Assembly (NCBI GenBank): GCA_030432235.1
Contig: JAUIHT010000006.1
Coordinates: 186,001 to 250,000, forward strand
Reading direction: 5' to 3'
Source of the DNA: Verrucomicrobiia bacterium
GTDB taxonomy: Bacteria > Verrucomicrobiota > Verrucomicrobiia > Opitutales > Cerasicoccaceae
DNA: 64,000 bases
Shown piece after piece: positions 35,315 to 44,396 of the stretch (position 1 is its first letter; every line of letters begins with the position of its first letter). The translations under genes and the position numbers were made by a program. The notes beneath the pieces are model-generated. The model ran no database searches. It was given only the letters and a program-made list of their open reading frames with translations, and was not told the DNA's origin.

Positions 35315-36049
35315 TTATCGGCCTCGACGCAAGCGTCGGCGCATGGTAACGAGCAATCCTGCCGCGAACGCCATGCCAAGGGCATAAGTGGCGGGCTCAG
35401 GCACCGCATAGATGGCGAAAGCCGAATCGGAGCCGACTCCGCCGCCGGAGATATACGCTTCATTATAGAACAGGGTTCCTCCCAGATAGGCACTCGTTGC
35501 GTTACTGGCGGCCGTTGTGCTGCCCACTCGTGCATTGTTGGTCCGGTTGGAGAACATCATGCAGACAACATAGGAGACGTTCGCCGACAACGTGATCTCA
35601 TCGCTACCGGTTAAATCAAAACTCAGGATACTGCCATCCGGTATCACTGCCGCAGAGCTGTCAAAAGCATAAGAGTTAGTGGAAAGCAGAGTAGCGGCTC
35701 GATTGTCCACGAAGCCCGGCAGAGTCGGATCTTCCGATTCGCCCATCTCCCAGATATAAAGAGACAGGTCCGCGGTCATCTTGGGAGCACCATAGGCGAA
35801 TTCAATTTTGTCGATAGTAACCGGAGAAGCGCCGACAGTGATCGTCTGCTCCAGCTGTGTGCCGCCTATTGCGAACATCGTATCGAAGGCTGGCGTGGCA
35901 GTACCGATAGTCGGTGCGGAATCCCACGCAGAGGCCACTGTATCACCCATGGTAACGAGAACATCGCCTCTTGTTGCAGGGATAGCTGCGGCCAGGATGG
36001 CACCAAGCAGGGTAAGCTTTAAGATATTTGGGGTCATAATATTGCTCAT
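35315..36049 (-). CDS. Secreted PEP-CTERM protein of unknown function
   Basis: 244 residues from ATG 36049, chosen because GGGGG lies a few bases upstream as a ribosome-binding site; longer versions start at weaker codons. A signal peptide (about 1-28) is followed by a beta-rich domain of ~180 residues (DVLVTMGDTVASAWDSAPTIG ... YVVCMMFSNRT) with no motif I can name. The tail YAVPEPATYALGMAFAAGLLV then TMRRRLRRGR is a canonical PEP-CTERM sorting signal. It is divergent from the LacI gene at 36154 with the palindrome at 36126 between them, and it has its own terminator, so it is a single-gene unit probably repressed by that LacI protein. Confidence 0.75.
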   Translation of the reverse strand: MSNIMTPNILKLTLLGAILAAAIPATRGDVLVTMGDTVASAWDSAPTIGTATPAFDTMFAIGGTQLEQTITVGASPVTIDKIEFAYGAPKMTADLSLYIWEMGESEDPTLPGFVDNRAATLLSTNSYAFDSSAAVIPDGSILSFDLTGSDEITLSANVSYVVCMMFSNRTNNARVGSTTAASNATSAYLGGTLFYNEAYISGGGVGSDSAFAIYAVPEPATYALGMAFAAGLLVTMRRRLRRGR

Positions 36050-36125
36050 GATGCCCCCATTGCACATGAAAATTCTCGGCATGTCAATTTCTTTTGCCAT
36101 TATTTCTCTATTTTTTATTTGTAAA

Positions 36126-36143
36126 TTCTCGAAATTTCCCGAA
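36126..36143. promoter_or_regulatory. Putative operator TTC-N2-GAAATTTC-N2-GAA
   Basis: An 18-base palindrome in which 14 bases are symmetric, located 10 bases before the LacI start at 36154 and 76 bases before the divergent PEP-CTERM start. The size and symmetry match LacI-family operators. Confidence 0.5.
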
Positions 36144-36153
36144 AATAGCCAAC

Positions 36154-37191
36154 ATGAGCAATAAAGCCATAGGCCTCCAGGACATTGCTGAACGCCTCAA
36201 TCTGTCCATTTCCACCGTCTCCCGGGGCATACGGGATGCGGATGGAATCCATCCGGCAACACGCGCCAAGATCATGCAGGAGGCTGAGGCGCTGGGATAC
36301 GTAGGGCACCGCGACAAGAACGAGCGTGCCAAAGTCGATGAATCTCGTAAACGCAACATCCTCATCCTGACCGGTGGCAAGGTGACACCCGGCGGCTACC
36401 TTGAGGGGTTGAGCCAAACCGCGTCGAATCTCGGCGTTTCCCTACATATACACCATTGCCCACAGGAGCGCTGCTCCGAGTTATTCTCCGGCAATAGCGA
36501 GCCCGTCTCTCTGCGCGAGGGTATCTGTGACGGTGTTATTCTGATATACCGCTGGCCGACCGAGGTGATTAAAACTCTGGTTCAACGCGTGCCCGTGGTT
36601 TCCATCATGCATGATTACCCGGGTATGCCCATGGATATCATTGGCATTGATACCGTCGGAGGAGTAAACTCACTCGTCAGCCACCTCAAGGATTTGGGCC
36701 ACCAACGCATGGGGTTCTTCGGATTGATGCCGGAGGTCGCCTGGTCACGAGCCCGCTTCGGCGCCTTTGTTGAATCGGCCACCTATGCGGGAGTCCCCGT
36801 TGAAATGAATCAGGTGATACGCTTCGAGGAAGACGTGCTCCGCCATGGAGAAGCCTTCCGCACACCGGCCGCCATCAATCAGGTGATCCGAGGAATAAAG
36901 AGCGGTGTGCGCGCCTGGCTGGCCGCGGATGATTATAGCGGCTACTGCCTGTGCGAGGAGTTAAGCAAGCAAGGGCTCCAAGTGCCCAAAGACGTTTCCA
37001 TCACCGGTTTTCATTATCATGATTTTATGCAGAATCCACACCTCCCGGCGCTGACAAGCACGCTCGTGGATAACGTCGAAATTGGCCGCCTTGCACTAAA
37101 GCTCCTCCTCCAACGCATGGAAAGCGCAGGCAAGCCACTACGCTTGTATGTACCCGCCGAATTCAAGGCAGGTGAATCCACCGGAAAATGA
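36154..37191 (+). CDS. LacI family transcription regulator
   Basis: 345 residues from ATG 36154; the longer frame upstream runs over the operator and adds no domain. Helix-turn-helix at about 5-55 (IGLQDIAERLNLSISTVSRGIRDADGIHPATRAKIMQEA), then a periplasmic-binding-like effector domain with CDGVILIYRWP and VPVVSIMHDYPG. The 3' end overlaps the next gene by the four bases ATGA, so translation is coupled. It is therefore the first gene of a three-gene operon with a Gfo/Idh/MocA oxidoreductase and a PL22-like enzyme, and probably senses their substrate. The palindrome at 36126-36143 is its likely autoregulatory site. Confidence 0.88.
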   Translation: MSNKAIGLQDIAERLNLSISTVSRGIRDADGIHPATRAKIMQEAEALGYVGHRDKNERAKVDESRKRNILILTGGKVTPGGYLEGLSQTASNLGVSLHIHHCPQERCSELFSGNSEPVSLREGICDGVILIYRWPTEVIKTLVQRVPVVSIMHDYPGMPMDIIGIDTVGGVNSLVSHLKDLGHQRMGFFGLMPEVAWSRARFGAFVESATYAGVPVEMNQVIRFEEDVLRHGEAFRTPAAINQVIRGIKSGVRAWLAADDYSGYCLCEELSKQGLQVPKDVSITGFHYHDFMQNPHLPALTSTLVDNVEIGRLALKLLLQRMESAGKPLRLYVPAEFKAGESTGK

Positions 37192-38489
37192 AGGAGCCCT
37201 CTCACGTATGCGTGGCTGGCATCGGCGGCTACGCCCGCGCCCATCATCAAGCCCTGCGTGAGCTGGAGTCGCAAGGCCTGGTAAAAGTCCTGGCTGCCTG
37301 TGATCCGGCCCTGGAAAGAGTTCGAGACGTCACTGAAGCGCTCTCCTTTGAGACCCGAGGCATCCAGACATTTACGGACTTCAACGCCATGCTGAAGGCT
37401 TTCTCCGAATCGGACGAAAAGCCTGACTGGGCATCCGTTGCCGCGCCCATTCCCTTTCACGCCGCCATGCACCAGGCCTGCGTCGAGGCGGGGATTGCCT
37501 GTTACCTGGAGAAGCCCCCGACACTCGATCCGGCGGAACTCGAGGCGATGATTGAAAGGGATCACAAAGCCCGCGTGTCAACCCAGGTTGGCTTTAACCA
37601 CATCGTCCAAGCGGGCCGCCTGAACCTAAAGCAGAGAATCATAAACGACGATTTCGGCCAATTGCGCTCCGTGAGTTTCTTTGGCGCCTGGCAACGTTCG
37701 GAGTCCTATTTCAAGCGCAGCCCCTGGGCCGGGCGACTGATGCACGACAATCAGTTGCTGCTCGACTCGTGCCTGGGCAACGCCATGTCCCACCACGTCC
37801 ATAACTTGCTCTTTTTCTGCGGCAAGGATGCCCTTTTCTCCTGGGCTGAGTGCGAGACCATGGAGGCGGAGCTCTATCGCGCCAATCCGATCGAAAGCGC
37901 CGACACACTCTTCCTTCGCGGCCAGATTGCCGAAGGTATTACATTTCGCTTTGGCCTGACCCATGCCTGCTTCGGCGAGGACCAGACCGTTGAAACGCTC
38001 GAATTTGATCGGGCCACCGTGACCATCCAACCCCTGCATGGCATAAACATTGCATGGAATAATGGGCGAACCGAATTCATCAGCCTGCCACCCACCTTTC
38101 CCCTGGCCTCTAACTTTGAACGATTCCTCGCGTACCTGGCGGGCGACGCCAGTCGAGTCATGACACGCTTGGTCGACTGCCGGCCCTTTGTTCGACTGAA
38201 TGCAATGGCGTATCTTGCCTGCGAACAGATTCACTCCATCTCGGACAACTGTCTTTCCCTATTGAAAAAGGATGATTCCAAACAGCATGTCTGTTTCATT
38301 CCCGGCATTATCAAAAACCTGCAATCTTTTCTGGAAAGCGGACGGTTCCCGTCCGAGACTGACTGCCCTTGGGCTGCACCCGGTGGCAGCGCTACCCCAG
38401 CGGATTTGGTGCATTTGTCTTCACACGTCCACCAACTGATCGAGAATTCCAAGCACCCTACTCCATCCCGGATTTCCTCCCTGGCATGA
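37188..38489 (+). CDS. Gfo/Idh/MocA family oxidoreductase
   Basis: 433 residues. The N-terminal Rossmann fold begins VCVAGIGGYARAHHQAL (7-23) and carries the family signature EKPP (108-111). The C-terminal alpha/beta domain includes GFNHIVQAGRLNLKQ and a likely substrate-binding region. Such enzymes oxidise or epimerise sugars, inositols or uronic acids with a bound NAD(P). There is no signal peptide, so it is cytoplasmic. It is longer than the usual ~350 residues, with extra C-terminal sequence. Both junctions, with the LacI gene upstream and the PL22-like gene downstream, are ATGA overlaps, so the three products are made together and probably act on the same sugar acid. Confidence 0.82.
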   Translation: MKEPSHVCVAGIGGYARAHHQALRELESQGLVKVLAACDPALERVRDVTEALSFETRGIQTFTDFNAMLKAFSESDEKPDWASVAAPIPFHAAMHQACVEAGIACYLEKPPTLDPAELEAMIERDHKARVSTQVGFNHIVQAGRLNLKQRIINDDFGQLRSVSFFGAWQRSESYFKRSPWAGRLMHDNQLLLDSCLGNAMSHHVHNLLFFCGKDALFSWAECETMEAELYRANPIESADTLFLRGQIAEGITFRFGLTHACFGEDQTVETLEFDRATVTIQPLHGINIAWNNGRTEFISLPPTFPLASNFERFLAYLAGDASRVMTRLVDCRPFVRLNAMAYLACEQIHSISDNCLSLLKKDDSKQHVCFIPGIIKNLQSFLESGRFPSETDCPWAAPGGSATPADLVHLSSHVHQLIENSKHPTPSRISSLA

Positions 38490-39700
38490 CACCCTCCCCC
38501 GCAACACTCGACCCGAAAGCCATCCTCGAAAGTCCGCTGGTAGAGCCATGGACGGACCCCGAAAGCGGAGTAACCAGCTATCTGCTCAAGCATGATGCGG
38601 CTCCGCTCCAGCAATCATTCTATTTCGTCAACCCGAGCTTCTCGCACGATGGCCGCTACCTGTGGCTCTACTGCGCCTTCCCACCCGGAGGTCTCGCCAA
38701 TTCCGGACGCACCCTGGCCGTCGCCGATTTCGTCGAGAACGAAATCCGCCACTTCCCCGAGATAAACTTTCTGGACGCCTCCCCCATGGTGGCCCCTGAG
38801 TCCGGCGAAGTCTACTGGTGCGACGGAACCGAAATCTGGAAGAGAGGACCGGGGCGATACGACCTGTGCCAGTTGATAAACGCCCTGCCACGCGAACTCG
38901 TTAACAACCGCCGCCCCTGGCGACTGGCCACGCACCTGACTCTATCCGCCGATCGCAAGTTCCTGAATATCGACGCCACCCTCGGCAACGAAACACACAT
39001 CGGAGCAGCCCCCCTCGACGGCAAGCCAATGGAAATCTGGCAGACGCTGCATGCCGGATTCAATCATGGACAGTTCAGCCCTACCGATCCCGATCTTCAG
39101 TTGGTCGCACAGGACTCCTACATCGATTGCCTCACCGGCGAAATCCACAGCTTCCAAAACCGAATGTGGTTGATTCGCCGGCACGGCAAGGCCCATCCCA
39201 TCTACCAGGACTCCTCCAACGGCCCCAAGGTCACCGCACACGACGCGCACCTCGGCCAGCCTTCCCGCGAAGTCGCCGACGGCCCCGGCATGCACGGACA
39301 CGAATGGTGGGGGGCGGACGGCAACCGGGTCTGGTTCGTCCACTATGGCCGTGGCATCAAGTTCATTGAGCTGCAGTCCGGGCACGAAGAGCTCGTCTGG
39401 AACTTCGACGGCGTTTCGCATGCACACTGCAACGCGTCCGGAAGCCTCGTCGTAGCCGACGCCCAGCCTCAGGATCGCCCCAAGTACAGCAAGGTTGCCT
39501 TCCTCAATCGCGAGACCGGCAAGTCGGTTGAGATCGTGTCATTCGTACCCCGCCTGGACGCACGTACGCGCCGGTACCACATCCATCCGCATCCTCAGTT
39601 CACGTGGATGGACCGCTTTATCTGCTACACCACTACCGTTAACCAGCGTGTGAGTGTCGCACTGACGCCAGTCGACGCCCTGCTCGCGGCAACGCAATAA
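38486..39700 (+). CDS. Oligogalacturonate-lyase-like beta-propeller protein (PL22-like)
   Basis: 404 residues from ATG 38486, which overlaps the upstream stop by ATGA; the longer in-frame start at 38369 would lie deep inside the preceding gene. The chain is a repeated-blade beta-propeller with PL22 hallmarks: NHGQFSP (193-199), MHGHEWWGADG (269-279), SHAHCNASGSLVVAD (311-325) and YHIHPHPQFTWMDRF (364-378). His194, His272, His314, His366 and His368 are candidate metal or catalytic ligands. There is no signal peptide, so it would split unsaturated di- or oligogalacturonate-type products in the cytoplasm. A related uronic substrate is possible. A hairpin right after the stop may also end this transcript. 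Confidence 0.75.
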   Translation: MTPSPATLDPKAILESPLVEPWTDPESGVTSYLLKHDAAPLQQSFYFVNPSFSHDGRYLWLYCAFPPGGLANSGRTLAVADFVENEIRHFPEINFLDASPMVAPESGEVYWCDGTEIWKRGPGRYDLCQLINALPRELVNNRRPWRLATHLTLSADRKFLNIDATLGNETHIGAAPLDGKPMEIWQTLHAGFNHGQFSPTDPDLQLVAQDSYIDCLTGEIHSFQNRMWLIRRHGKAHPIYQDSSNGPKVTAHDAHLGQPSREVADGPGMHGHEWWGADGNRVWFVHYGRGIKFIELQSGHEELVWNFDGVSHAHCNASGSLVVADAQPQDRPKYSKVAFLNRETGKSVEIVSFVPRLDARTRRYHIHPHPQFTWMDRFICYTTTVNQRVSVALTPVDALLAATQ

Positions 39701-39725
39701 AAAGACCGCCGGAGCTTTCCGGCGG
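39698..39725 (-). terminator. Rho-independent terminator of the minus-strand GH-A gene
   Basis: Stem CCGCCGGA / TCCGGCGG (39706-39725) with a four-base loop. On the minus strand it is followed by TCTTTTTATT. It lies between converging genes and may act partly in both directions. Confidence 0.75.
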
Positions 39726-39752
39726 CCCGTTGATAAATCCATCCCGGCAGCA

Positions 39753-42700
39753 CTACTCAAGAATGAGCTCGCCTTCGCGCCAACTGCCGGTGGGCAAGGT
39801 AACGGAGCCGCTGGAGTAAGTCAGGTTTTGCGGGCTTCCGCTAATATAGAATCGCCACTGCTCACCACCACTTGGCGCCTTGAGGCCGGAGACTGTCAGG
39901 CCGGGCCCCGCGATATCATTACCGCCCGAGTCGAACATGGTGCGACTGACCAGGAGGTATTCGCTCGCGTCGATGTCCAGCTCATCCTCGGTCACCAGCA
40001 TGACCGTGGCGAAGCCGCTGCTTCCCGCGATGACCAAGTGCTGCAGGTCCGCCGGAGCAGAGCCGTCGAGTGTTCCACTGAAGACCTCGGCCTGGTCAAC
40101 CGCACCGGTGAGCTGGTTGCGCGTGATGTCCTTGGTAATTTCCCCGGTATCCGAGACCAGTTGGCTACCGCTCGGCGAACCAGTCATAAAGAAGGCCGTA
40201 TCCTGGCCGCCGGGTTTCGTCCCAAAGGCCTTCCGAATCTCGTGGAGATTCTGCCAACCGGGCTGGTAGTCGTATTTATTGGCAATCAGCCCGAAGTAGC
40301 TGGACTGCCAAACCGGATCGTCGACGTAAACCGTGATGGGCGACTGCGAGCGCGCGAACAAACCACGACGGAAGATAAGCCCCGCCGCACGAATATGGTC
40401 CTGCATCATGATGTCGCTAATCATGGCGCCCAGGTACTGGTCCCGCGTCAGCGGGTCTCCCTGGCCATCGGAGGCAACATTGTTGTCACCGTGATTCCAG
40501 GCGAACCAGGTGATGCCCGACCAGCCCTGCAGCAGACCGTAGGTCGCCGCACCCGCCATCAGCATGGTGCGCTTGGGATCGTCTTCGGCCTCATAGCTGG
40601 TGCCTTCGCGCTGATTGAATTCTCCCAACACGAAGGGCTTACCCTCCACCGCCGACTTTGAAACGGAGCGTATCCAATCGTCCAGCGTATCCGTGATCTC
40701 CGGCCGGACATAACCGTGGTTCTCAATGTAATCGCCCATCTCGGCATTCATTTTGAGGGGCCGCTCACCGCGCCAGAGGTTCGAGAACAGAAAAGCCTTA
40801 TCATAACCGAGCGAAGCCACGTGGTCCTTCATCCTCTGGAAGTGAGCACGGTCGAGACCGTCGAGAAAATCAGAGCGTCCCTGCCTCTGGGCGGTCGTCG
40901 ACGGACTGTAAATATCGCACGGGGCGATACTGTTGGCGGTGGTATAGTCGTCCCACAAGTCGTTCAGCAAATCCGTCCAGTAGGAAACCGCCGGATAGCT
41001 GCTGTTGATAAACTGATTGCCTGCCACAATGACGTACTCCGAGGAGAACTCGTTAATCGTCTCGATGGCAAACACCTGCGGATCCTCGCCGTAGCTCAGC
41101 CCCGTGTAGGGATTGACGTGGGTCAGCAGATTCGCAACGAACTCCTCGTCAATCAGAGCGGCGCGTTCATCAAAGACAGGCAGCATCTTCTTCTTGTCGA
41201 TGTTGAATTGCCAATAAGACGCGTTTAGGTCCTCCACGGCATCCTGCCAGGCCTGCTCATCGGTTGGGTTAGTCGAGAGGATGGACACATCACCGGGCAG
41301 ATACCGACGCGAGAAGCGCATGGAAAAGCTAACGTAGATTCCATGCTCGCGCAGGCACGCATTCAGATAGTCAAAACGATCCAGTGCTTCGTCATCGAAC
41401 TCACGCGAAGTCGTATCGTAGGTGACCAAGGCCCCGATACCGGACTTTGTATTCCAGTCCTGACTGGAGCGCATCACATGGTGCCAGCGTACGCAGTTAA
41501 CGCCCCGGTCGGCCAGGTAAGCAGCATAGGCATCCGCGGTTTCATGATCAGGATAGAATGACACGGTATTGACCGCCCAGAAGCGGATGGGTGACTCGTC
41601 GCTTTCGCGCACAAACTGGTCGCCATCGACCACCAAAGGCTCAATCAATCCTTCCCCCGGAAGATGCGCCGGATCGCCGCCATGAAAAGTGACTTCCAGA
41701 CGCGGCGACAGAGTGCCCTGACCAGCCGAACGCACATAGAGGCCGTCATAGGTGTTGTCGCCAAAGAGCACCAAACCGTGGTTCTCCAGAGTACCATCAT
41801 ACCAGGCCTGGAGGATTTCAGTAACGTCGATGGATATCCAGGTATCCACTGGCACGCCCTCAAAATCAGCCGTGGCAAAGAGCGTATCTTCGTAGTCGAC
41901 GCCCGCGATGGGACCATCGGTAGCGGTGGATGTGCTGCCCCAGTAGGCCGTCGGAGAGCTACCGTCATAGGCACGATAACTCCAGGTCACATCATCACGG
42001 CTCCAATCTTTTAACAGCGGATAGGCAGTGAGAATTTGCGGAGCAATACCCCAGGCCCCCTCCAGATACAGATGCAGCACGGCCGACTCGATAGTCGCAC
42101 CGGTGGCAGGTATCTGCTTGAGGCTAGTGCCCATGATATCGTCAAAGCGAATCAAGCCGGGTGAAGCTTGAGAGGCCTCTGGAATACCGAAACCGTAGAG
42201 ACGCCAATCATTGATCCGGCTCAATGGATTGCTGCCTTCTATGGTGCTGCAGACAGTCGAATTATAGCCGTCCTGCCCCTCCTGGAAATTCAGCGTGGTC
42301 GAGGAAGATGACTCCGCGTAATCGATCTCCAAAATCGGCGATAACGTGCCATAGGTCATGGAGCGGGCGCAGATACCGTCGTAAGTGCCGTCCGCGAAGC
42401 CGATAATGCCGTTGTTAGGAAGCGTGCCCTCGTGCCAAGCGCGTACGATGTCGGTGACGTCCAGCTCGACCCATTCACCATTACTCGCTCCCGTGATATC
42501 AACGGCACTGTGGATGCTCATGTCGTAATCGACATCCGCGATAGGGCCATCGGTCGCCACCGAGCCACCGCCCCAGTAAGCGGTCGGCACACTGCCATCA
42601 TGCGCACGATAGCTCCAGGTTGCTGTCGCACGGTCCCAACTGGTTAGCATCGGATACAGGTCTACCGTCTGACTGGTCAGATTACCGTACTGATTATATT

Positions 42701-43013
42701 GATGCACTCGAAGCTTCGCCGACTCAATCGTGACGCCACTGGCCGGCACCTGGCCCGAGCCGCCGCCAAAGATGTCGTCGAACTGGATCAGGCCCGGGTT
42801 CGCGGCGGCCGTTTCAGGCAGGCCAAAAATATACCAACGCCAGTCAATGATGCGACCCAGCGGAGTGGTCTCCGGAATGGAACAGGTGGACGAAGAGCTG
42901 TAGCCGCTCTGGTCCTGCTGGAAGGTCGTAGTGGCCGGAGTTGCCCGGATAGGCAATATTGTTATGTAAAATAACAATATGAACGAGAATTTCAGACATG
43001 GGGTAACATGCAT
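39753..43013 (-). CDS. Secreted clan GH-A glycosidase with two DNRLRE modules
   Basis: 1086 residues from ATG 43013, which gives a clear signal peptide (about 1-25); the longer frame to 43199 crosses the intergenic region. Two homologous DNRLRE beta-sandwiches (about 30-232 and 240-445) each contain W-R-x-Y-x-F/G-x-P and TWSYRA-DGS-PTAYWG segments. A TIM barrel follows (about 460-870) with IETINEFSS (Asn654-Glu655, acid/base) and FVLGEFNQREG (Glu798, nucleophile), then a C-terminal beta domain. It resembles GH5/GH39-type enzymes, family uncertain. The catalytic part is a paralogue of the protein at 44481-46499. It is divergent from a GntR/LacI hybrid regulator, with two TGTA-N9-TACA sites between them. 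Confidence 0.75.
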   Translation of the reverse strand: MHVTPCLKFSFILLFYITILPIRATPATTTFQQDQSGYSSSSTCSIPETTPLGRIIDWRWYIFGLPETAAANPGLIQFDDIFGGGSGQVPASGVTIESAKLRVHQYNQYGNLTSQTVDLYPMLTSWDRATATWSYRAHDGSVPTAYWGGGSVATDGPIADVDYDMSIHSAVDITGASNGEWVELDVTDIVRAWHEGTLPNNGIIGFADGTYDGICARSMTYGTLSPILEIDYAESSSSTTLNFQEGQDGYNSTVCSTIEGSNPLSRINDWRLYGFGIPEASQASPGLIRFDDIMGTSLKQIPATGATIESAVLHLYLEGAWGIAPQILTAYPLLKDWSRDDVTWSYRAYDGSSPTAYWGSTSTATDGPIAGVDYEDTLFATADFEGVPVDTWISIDVTEILQAWYDGTLENHGLVLFGDNTYDGLYVRSAGQGTLSPRLEVTFHGGDPAHLPGEGLIEPLVVDGDQFVRESDESPIRFWAVNTVSFYPDHETADAYAAYLADRGVNCVRWHHVMRSSQDWNTKSGIGALVTYDTTSREFDDEALDRFDYLNACLREHGIYVSFSMRFSRRYLPGDVSILSTNPTDEQAWQDAVEDLNASYWQFNIDKKKMLPVFDERAALIDEEFVANLLTHVNPYTGLSYGEDPQVFAIETINEFSSEYVIVAGNQFINSSYPAVSYWTDLLNDLWDDYTTANSIAPCDIYSPSTTAQRQGRSDFLDGLDRAHFQRMKDHVASLGYDKAFLFSNLWRGERPLKMNAEMGDYIENHGYVRPEITDTLDDWIRSVSKSAVEGKPFVLGEFNQREGTSYEAEDDPKRTMLMAGAATYGLLQGWSGITWFAWNHGDNNVASDGQGDPLTRDQYLGAMISDIMMQDHIRAAGLIFRRGLFARSQSPITVYVDDPVWQSSYFGLIANKYDYQPGWQNLHEIRKAFGTKPGGQDTAFFMTGSPSGSQLVSDTGEITKDITRNQLTGAVDQAEVFSGTLDGSAPADLQHLVIAGSSGFATVMLVTEDELDIDASEYLLVSRTMFDSGGNDIAGPGLTVSGLKAPSGGEQWRFYISGSPQNLTYSSGSVTLPTGSWREGELILE
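42956..42980. repeat. Perfect inverted repeat ATATTGTTAT-GTAAA-ATAACAATAT
   Basis: Ten-base arms with a five-base loop, lying inside the signal-peptide codons of the GH-A gene at 39753. It is AT-rich and could fold in the mRNA near the start codon or serve as a protein-binding site. Confidence 0.5.
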
Positions 43014-43091
43014 TTTGACTTGGGGTTGTGGGTTTTTGAGCAAGGGTATCAATGATAATGTGACGTTCTCAAACGAAATGCTCAAGTCTAA

Positions 43092-43108
43092 TGTAATAAA
43101 AAAATACA
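43092..43108. promoter_or_regulatory. TGTA-N9-TACA site 3
   Basis: Inverted repeat 79 bases upstream of the minus-strand GH-A start (43013), in the divergent region with the regulator gene. Its centre is 44 bases from that of site 4, about four helical turns. Confidence 0.6.
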
Positions 43109-43135
43109 AATTTAAGAAAGAATCCGCTTGCCTAT

Positions 43136-43152
43136 TGTACCTATATAATACA
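43136..43152. promoter_or_regulatory. TGTA-N9-TACA site 4 over a putative -10 box
   Basis: Inverted repeat with extended arms (TTGTA...TACAA). It covers TATAAT (43144-43149), the likely -10 box of the regulator gene starting at 43185, which suggests autoregulation. Confidence 0.6.
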
Positions 43153-43184
43153 AAGATGGCTTTTGTTAGATATCTCCCCCTTCC

Positions 43185-44396
43185 ATGCCCCCAACCCAAG
43201 ACCTGCCCCCGGCACCAACGAGTGTGATGAAATTGACTGGTGAATTCCCCCGGACTTCGAACAATAGCTGGATGGCGTCAAAATCCGAGGTTGAGAATAT
43301 CAGCGAAACGACACGCTATCAGGCCGCCAAGTCCCTGATTAAGCGCATGGTGCTGAGCGGCGAGGTCGGGCAGGACCAGCAACTGCAACCGGAGCTGGAC
43401 ATCTGCCGGGAAACCAACCTCTCACGCACCACCGTACGCAAAGCGATTGCCGATCTGGTGGATGAAGGCCTGCTGGTTCGCTATCGTGGGCGCGGAACGT
43501 TTGTAAACATCCGGCGGACGCCCTCGCAAAAGAAACTCCTGGCCTTGCTGGCCTGCCAGCACCCCAAGGTCAACGGGGCTTATAATCTGGTACTGCGGGG
43601 AGCCCAGGAGGCAGCGGCCCGCCTCGGCTACCAACTCGTTCTGGCCAACTCCTTCAACGAAATCGAGGCCGCCCTGGAAAGCGCCATGCACCTCAACGAG
43701 CTGCGCGTGGCCGGCACGATCGTCGTTCCCCTGCAAACCGACGAACCCAACTATTCGACGACGCGCATCATCCGCGCTCTGCGTCAGGCCGGCCAGCAGG
43801 TCGTGCTGGTCGACGAGTATTCCTCGGACGACGATATCGTCAGCGTTGCGAGCCAAAACCGGGAAGCCATGCGGGAGCTGACCACGCATTTAATCGAACG
43901 CGGCTACCGTCGCATCGCCTTCCTGACCAGCACGCGCACCGAGGTCGTTGCGGAGCGCGAGGAAGGCTTTCGGCAAGCGATGCAGGAACACGATTTGGAC
44001 ATCCCGCACGAGTACTTCCTGGAAGTCGCGGGGCGGAACCCCAGCCGTCAGGGAATACAGGAAATCGATGTCTTCATGGCGATGCGCACGCCCCCGGAGG
44101 CCATCGTCTGCCTGCACGACCTCATTGCCCTGAATGCCATGGCACGCTGTGCCGAGAGAGGCTGGAAAGTCCCGAAGGACGTGGCAATCGTCGGCTTCGA
44201 CGACCTGCCGCAAGCCCAGTCCAGCACTCCTCCCCTTACCAGCGTTCACCAGCCACTGCAGGAAGCCGGAGCCCGCGCACTCGAGCTGCTGGTCGAAATG
44301 CTCAACGGCAAAACCTTTAAAGCGCATCACGAGCGCCTGCCCTGCCGGTTAGTCGTCCGCAAATCCAGCGGCTCGATTACGGCCCGAAAAGCCTGA
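43185..44396 (+). CDS. GntR-LacI hybrid transcription regulator (AraR-like layout)
   Basis: 403 residues from ATG 43185; ATG 43227 and 43272 are alternatives that leave the domains intact. The N-terminal winged helix is GntR-type (about 42-110: YQAAKSLIKRMVLSGEV ... NLSRTTVRKAIADLVDEGLLVRYRGRGTFV). It is fused to a LacI-type effector domain (about 120-400: GAYNLVLRGAQEAAARLGYQLVLAN, VPKDVAIVGFDDLPQAQ, LTSVHQPLQEAG). This is the architecture of arabinose repressor AraR, though the sugar here is unknown. It sits between two paralogous GH-A genes, one divergent and one downstream in the same direction. The TGTA-N9-TACA sites in its own promoter region make it the best candidate for the factor that binds that motif. 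Confidence 0.85.
   Translation: MPPTQDLPPAPTSVMKLTGEFPRTSNNSWMASKSEVENISETTRYQAAKSLIKRMVLSGEVGQDQQLQPELDICRETNLSRTTVRKAIADLVDEGLLVRYRGRGTFVNIRRTPSQKKLLALLACQHPKVNGAYNLVLRGAQEAAARLGYQLVLANSFNEIEAALESAMHLNELRVAGTIVVPLQTDEPNYSTTRIIRALRQAGQQVVLVDEYSSDDDIVSVASQNREAMRELTTHLIERGYRRIAFLTSTRTEVVAEREEGFRQAMQEHDLDIPHEYFLEVAGRNPSRQGIQEIDVFMAMRTPPEAIVCLHDLIALNAMARCAERGWKVPKDVAIVGFDDLPQAQSSTPPLTSVHQPLQEAGARALELLVEMLNGKTFKAHHERLPCRLVVRKSSGSITARKA

Noticed and set aside
38369-38485. Upstream start for the PL22-like gene
   Set aside because: It would overlap the preceding gene by about 120 bases; the ATGA overlap at 38486 gives a clean operon junction.
39828-40661. 277-codon plus-strand frame within the GH-A gene
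   Set aside because: It lies antisense to a coding region with clear catalytic motifs, and its amino-acid composition is typical of a shadow frame.
42956-42980. Hairpin read as a transcription terminator
   Set aside because: The stem has no GC pairs beyond two and lies inside codons at the start of a gene, so termination makes little sense.
43014-43199. 62-residue N-terminal extension of the GH-A gene
   Set aside because: It would run through the divergent regulatory region with two operator-like sites; the signal peptide starts naturally at ATG 43013.
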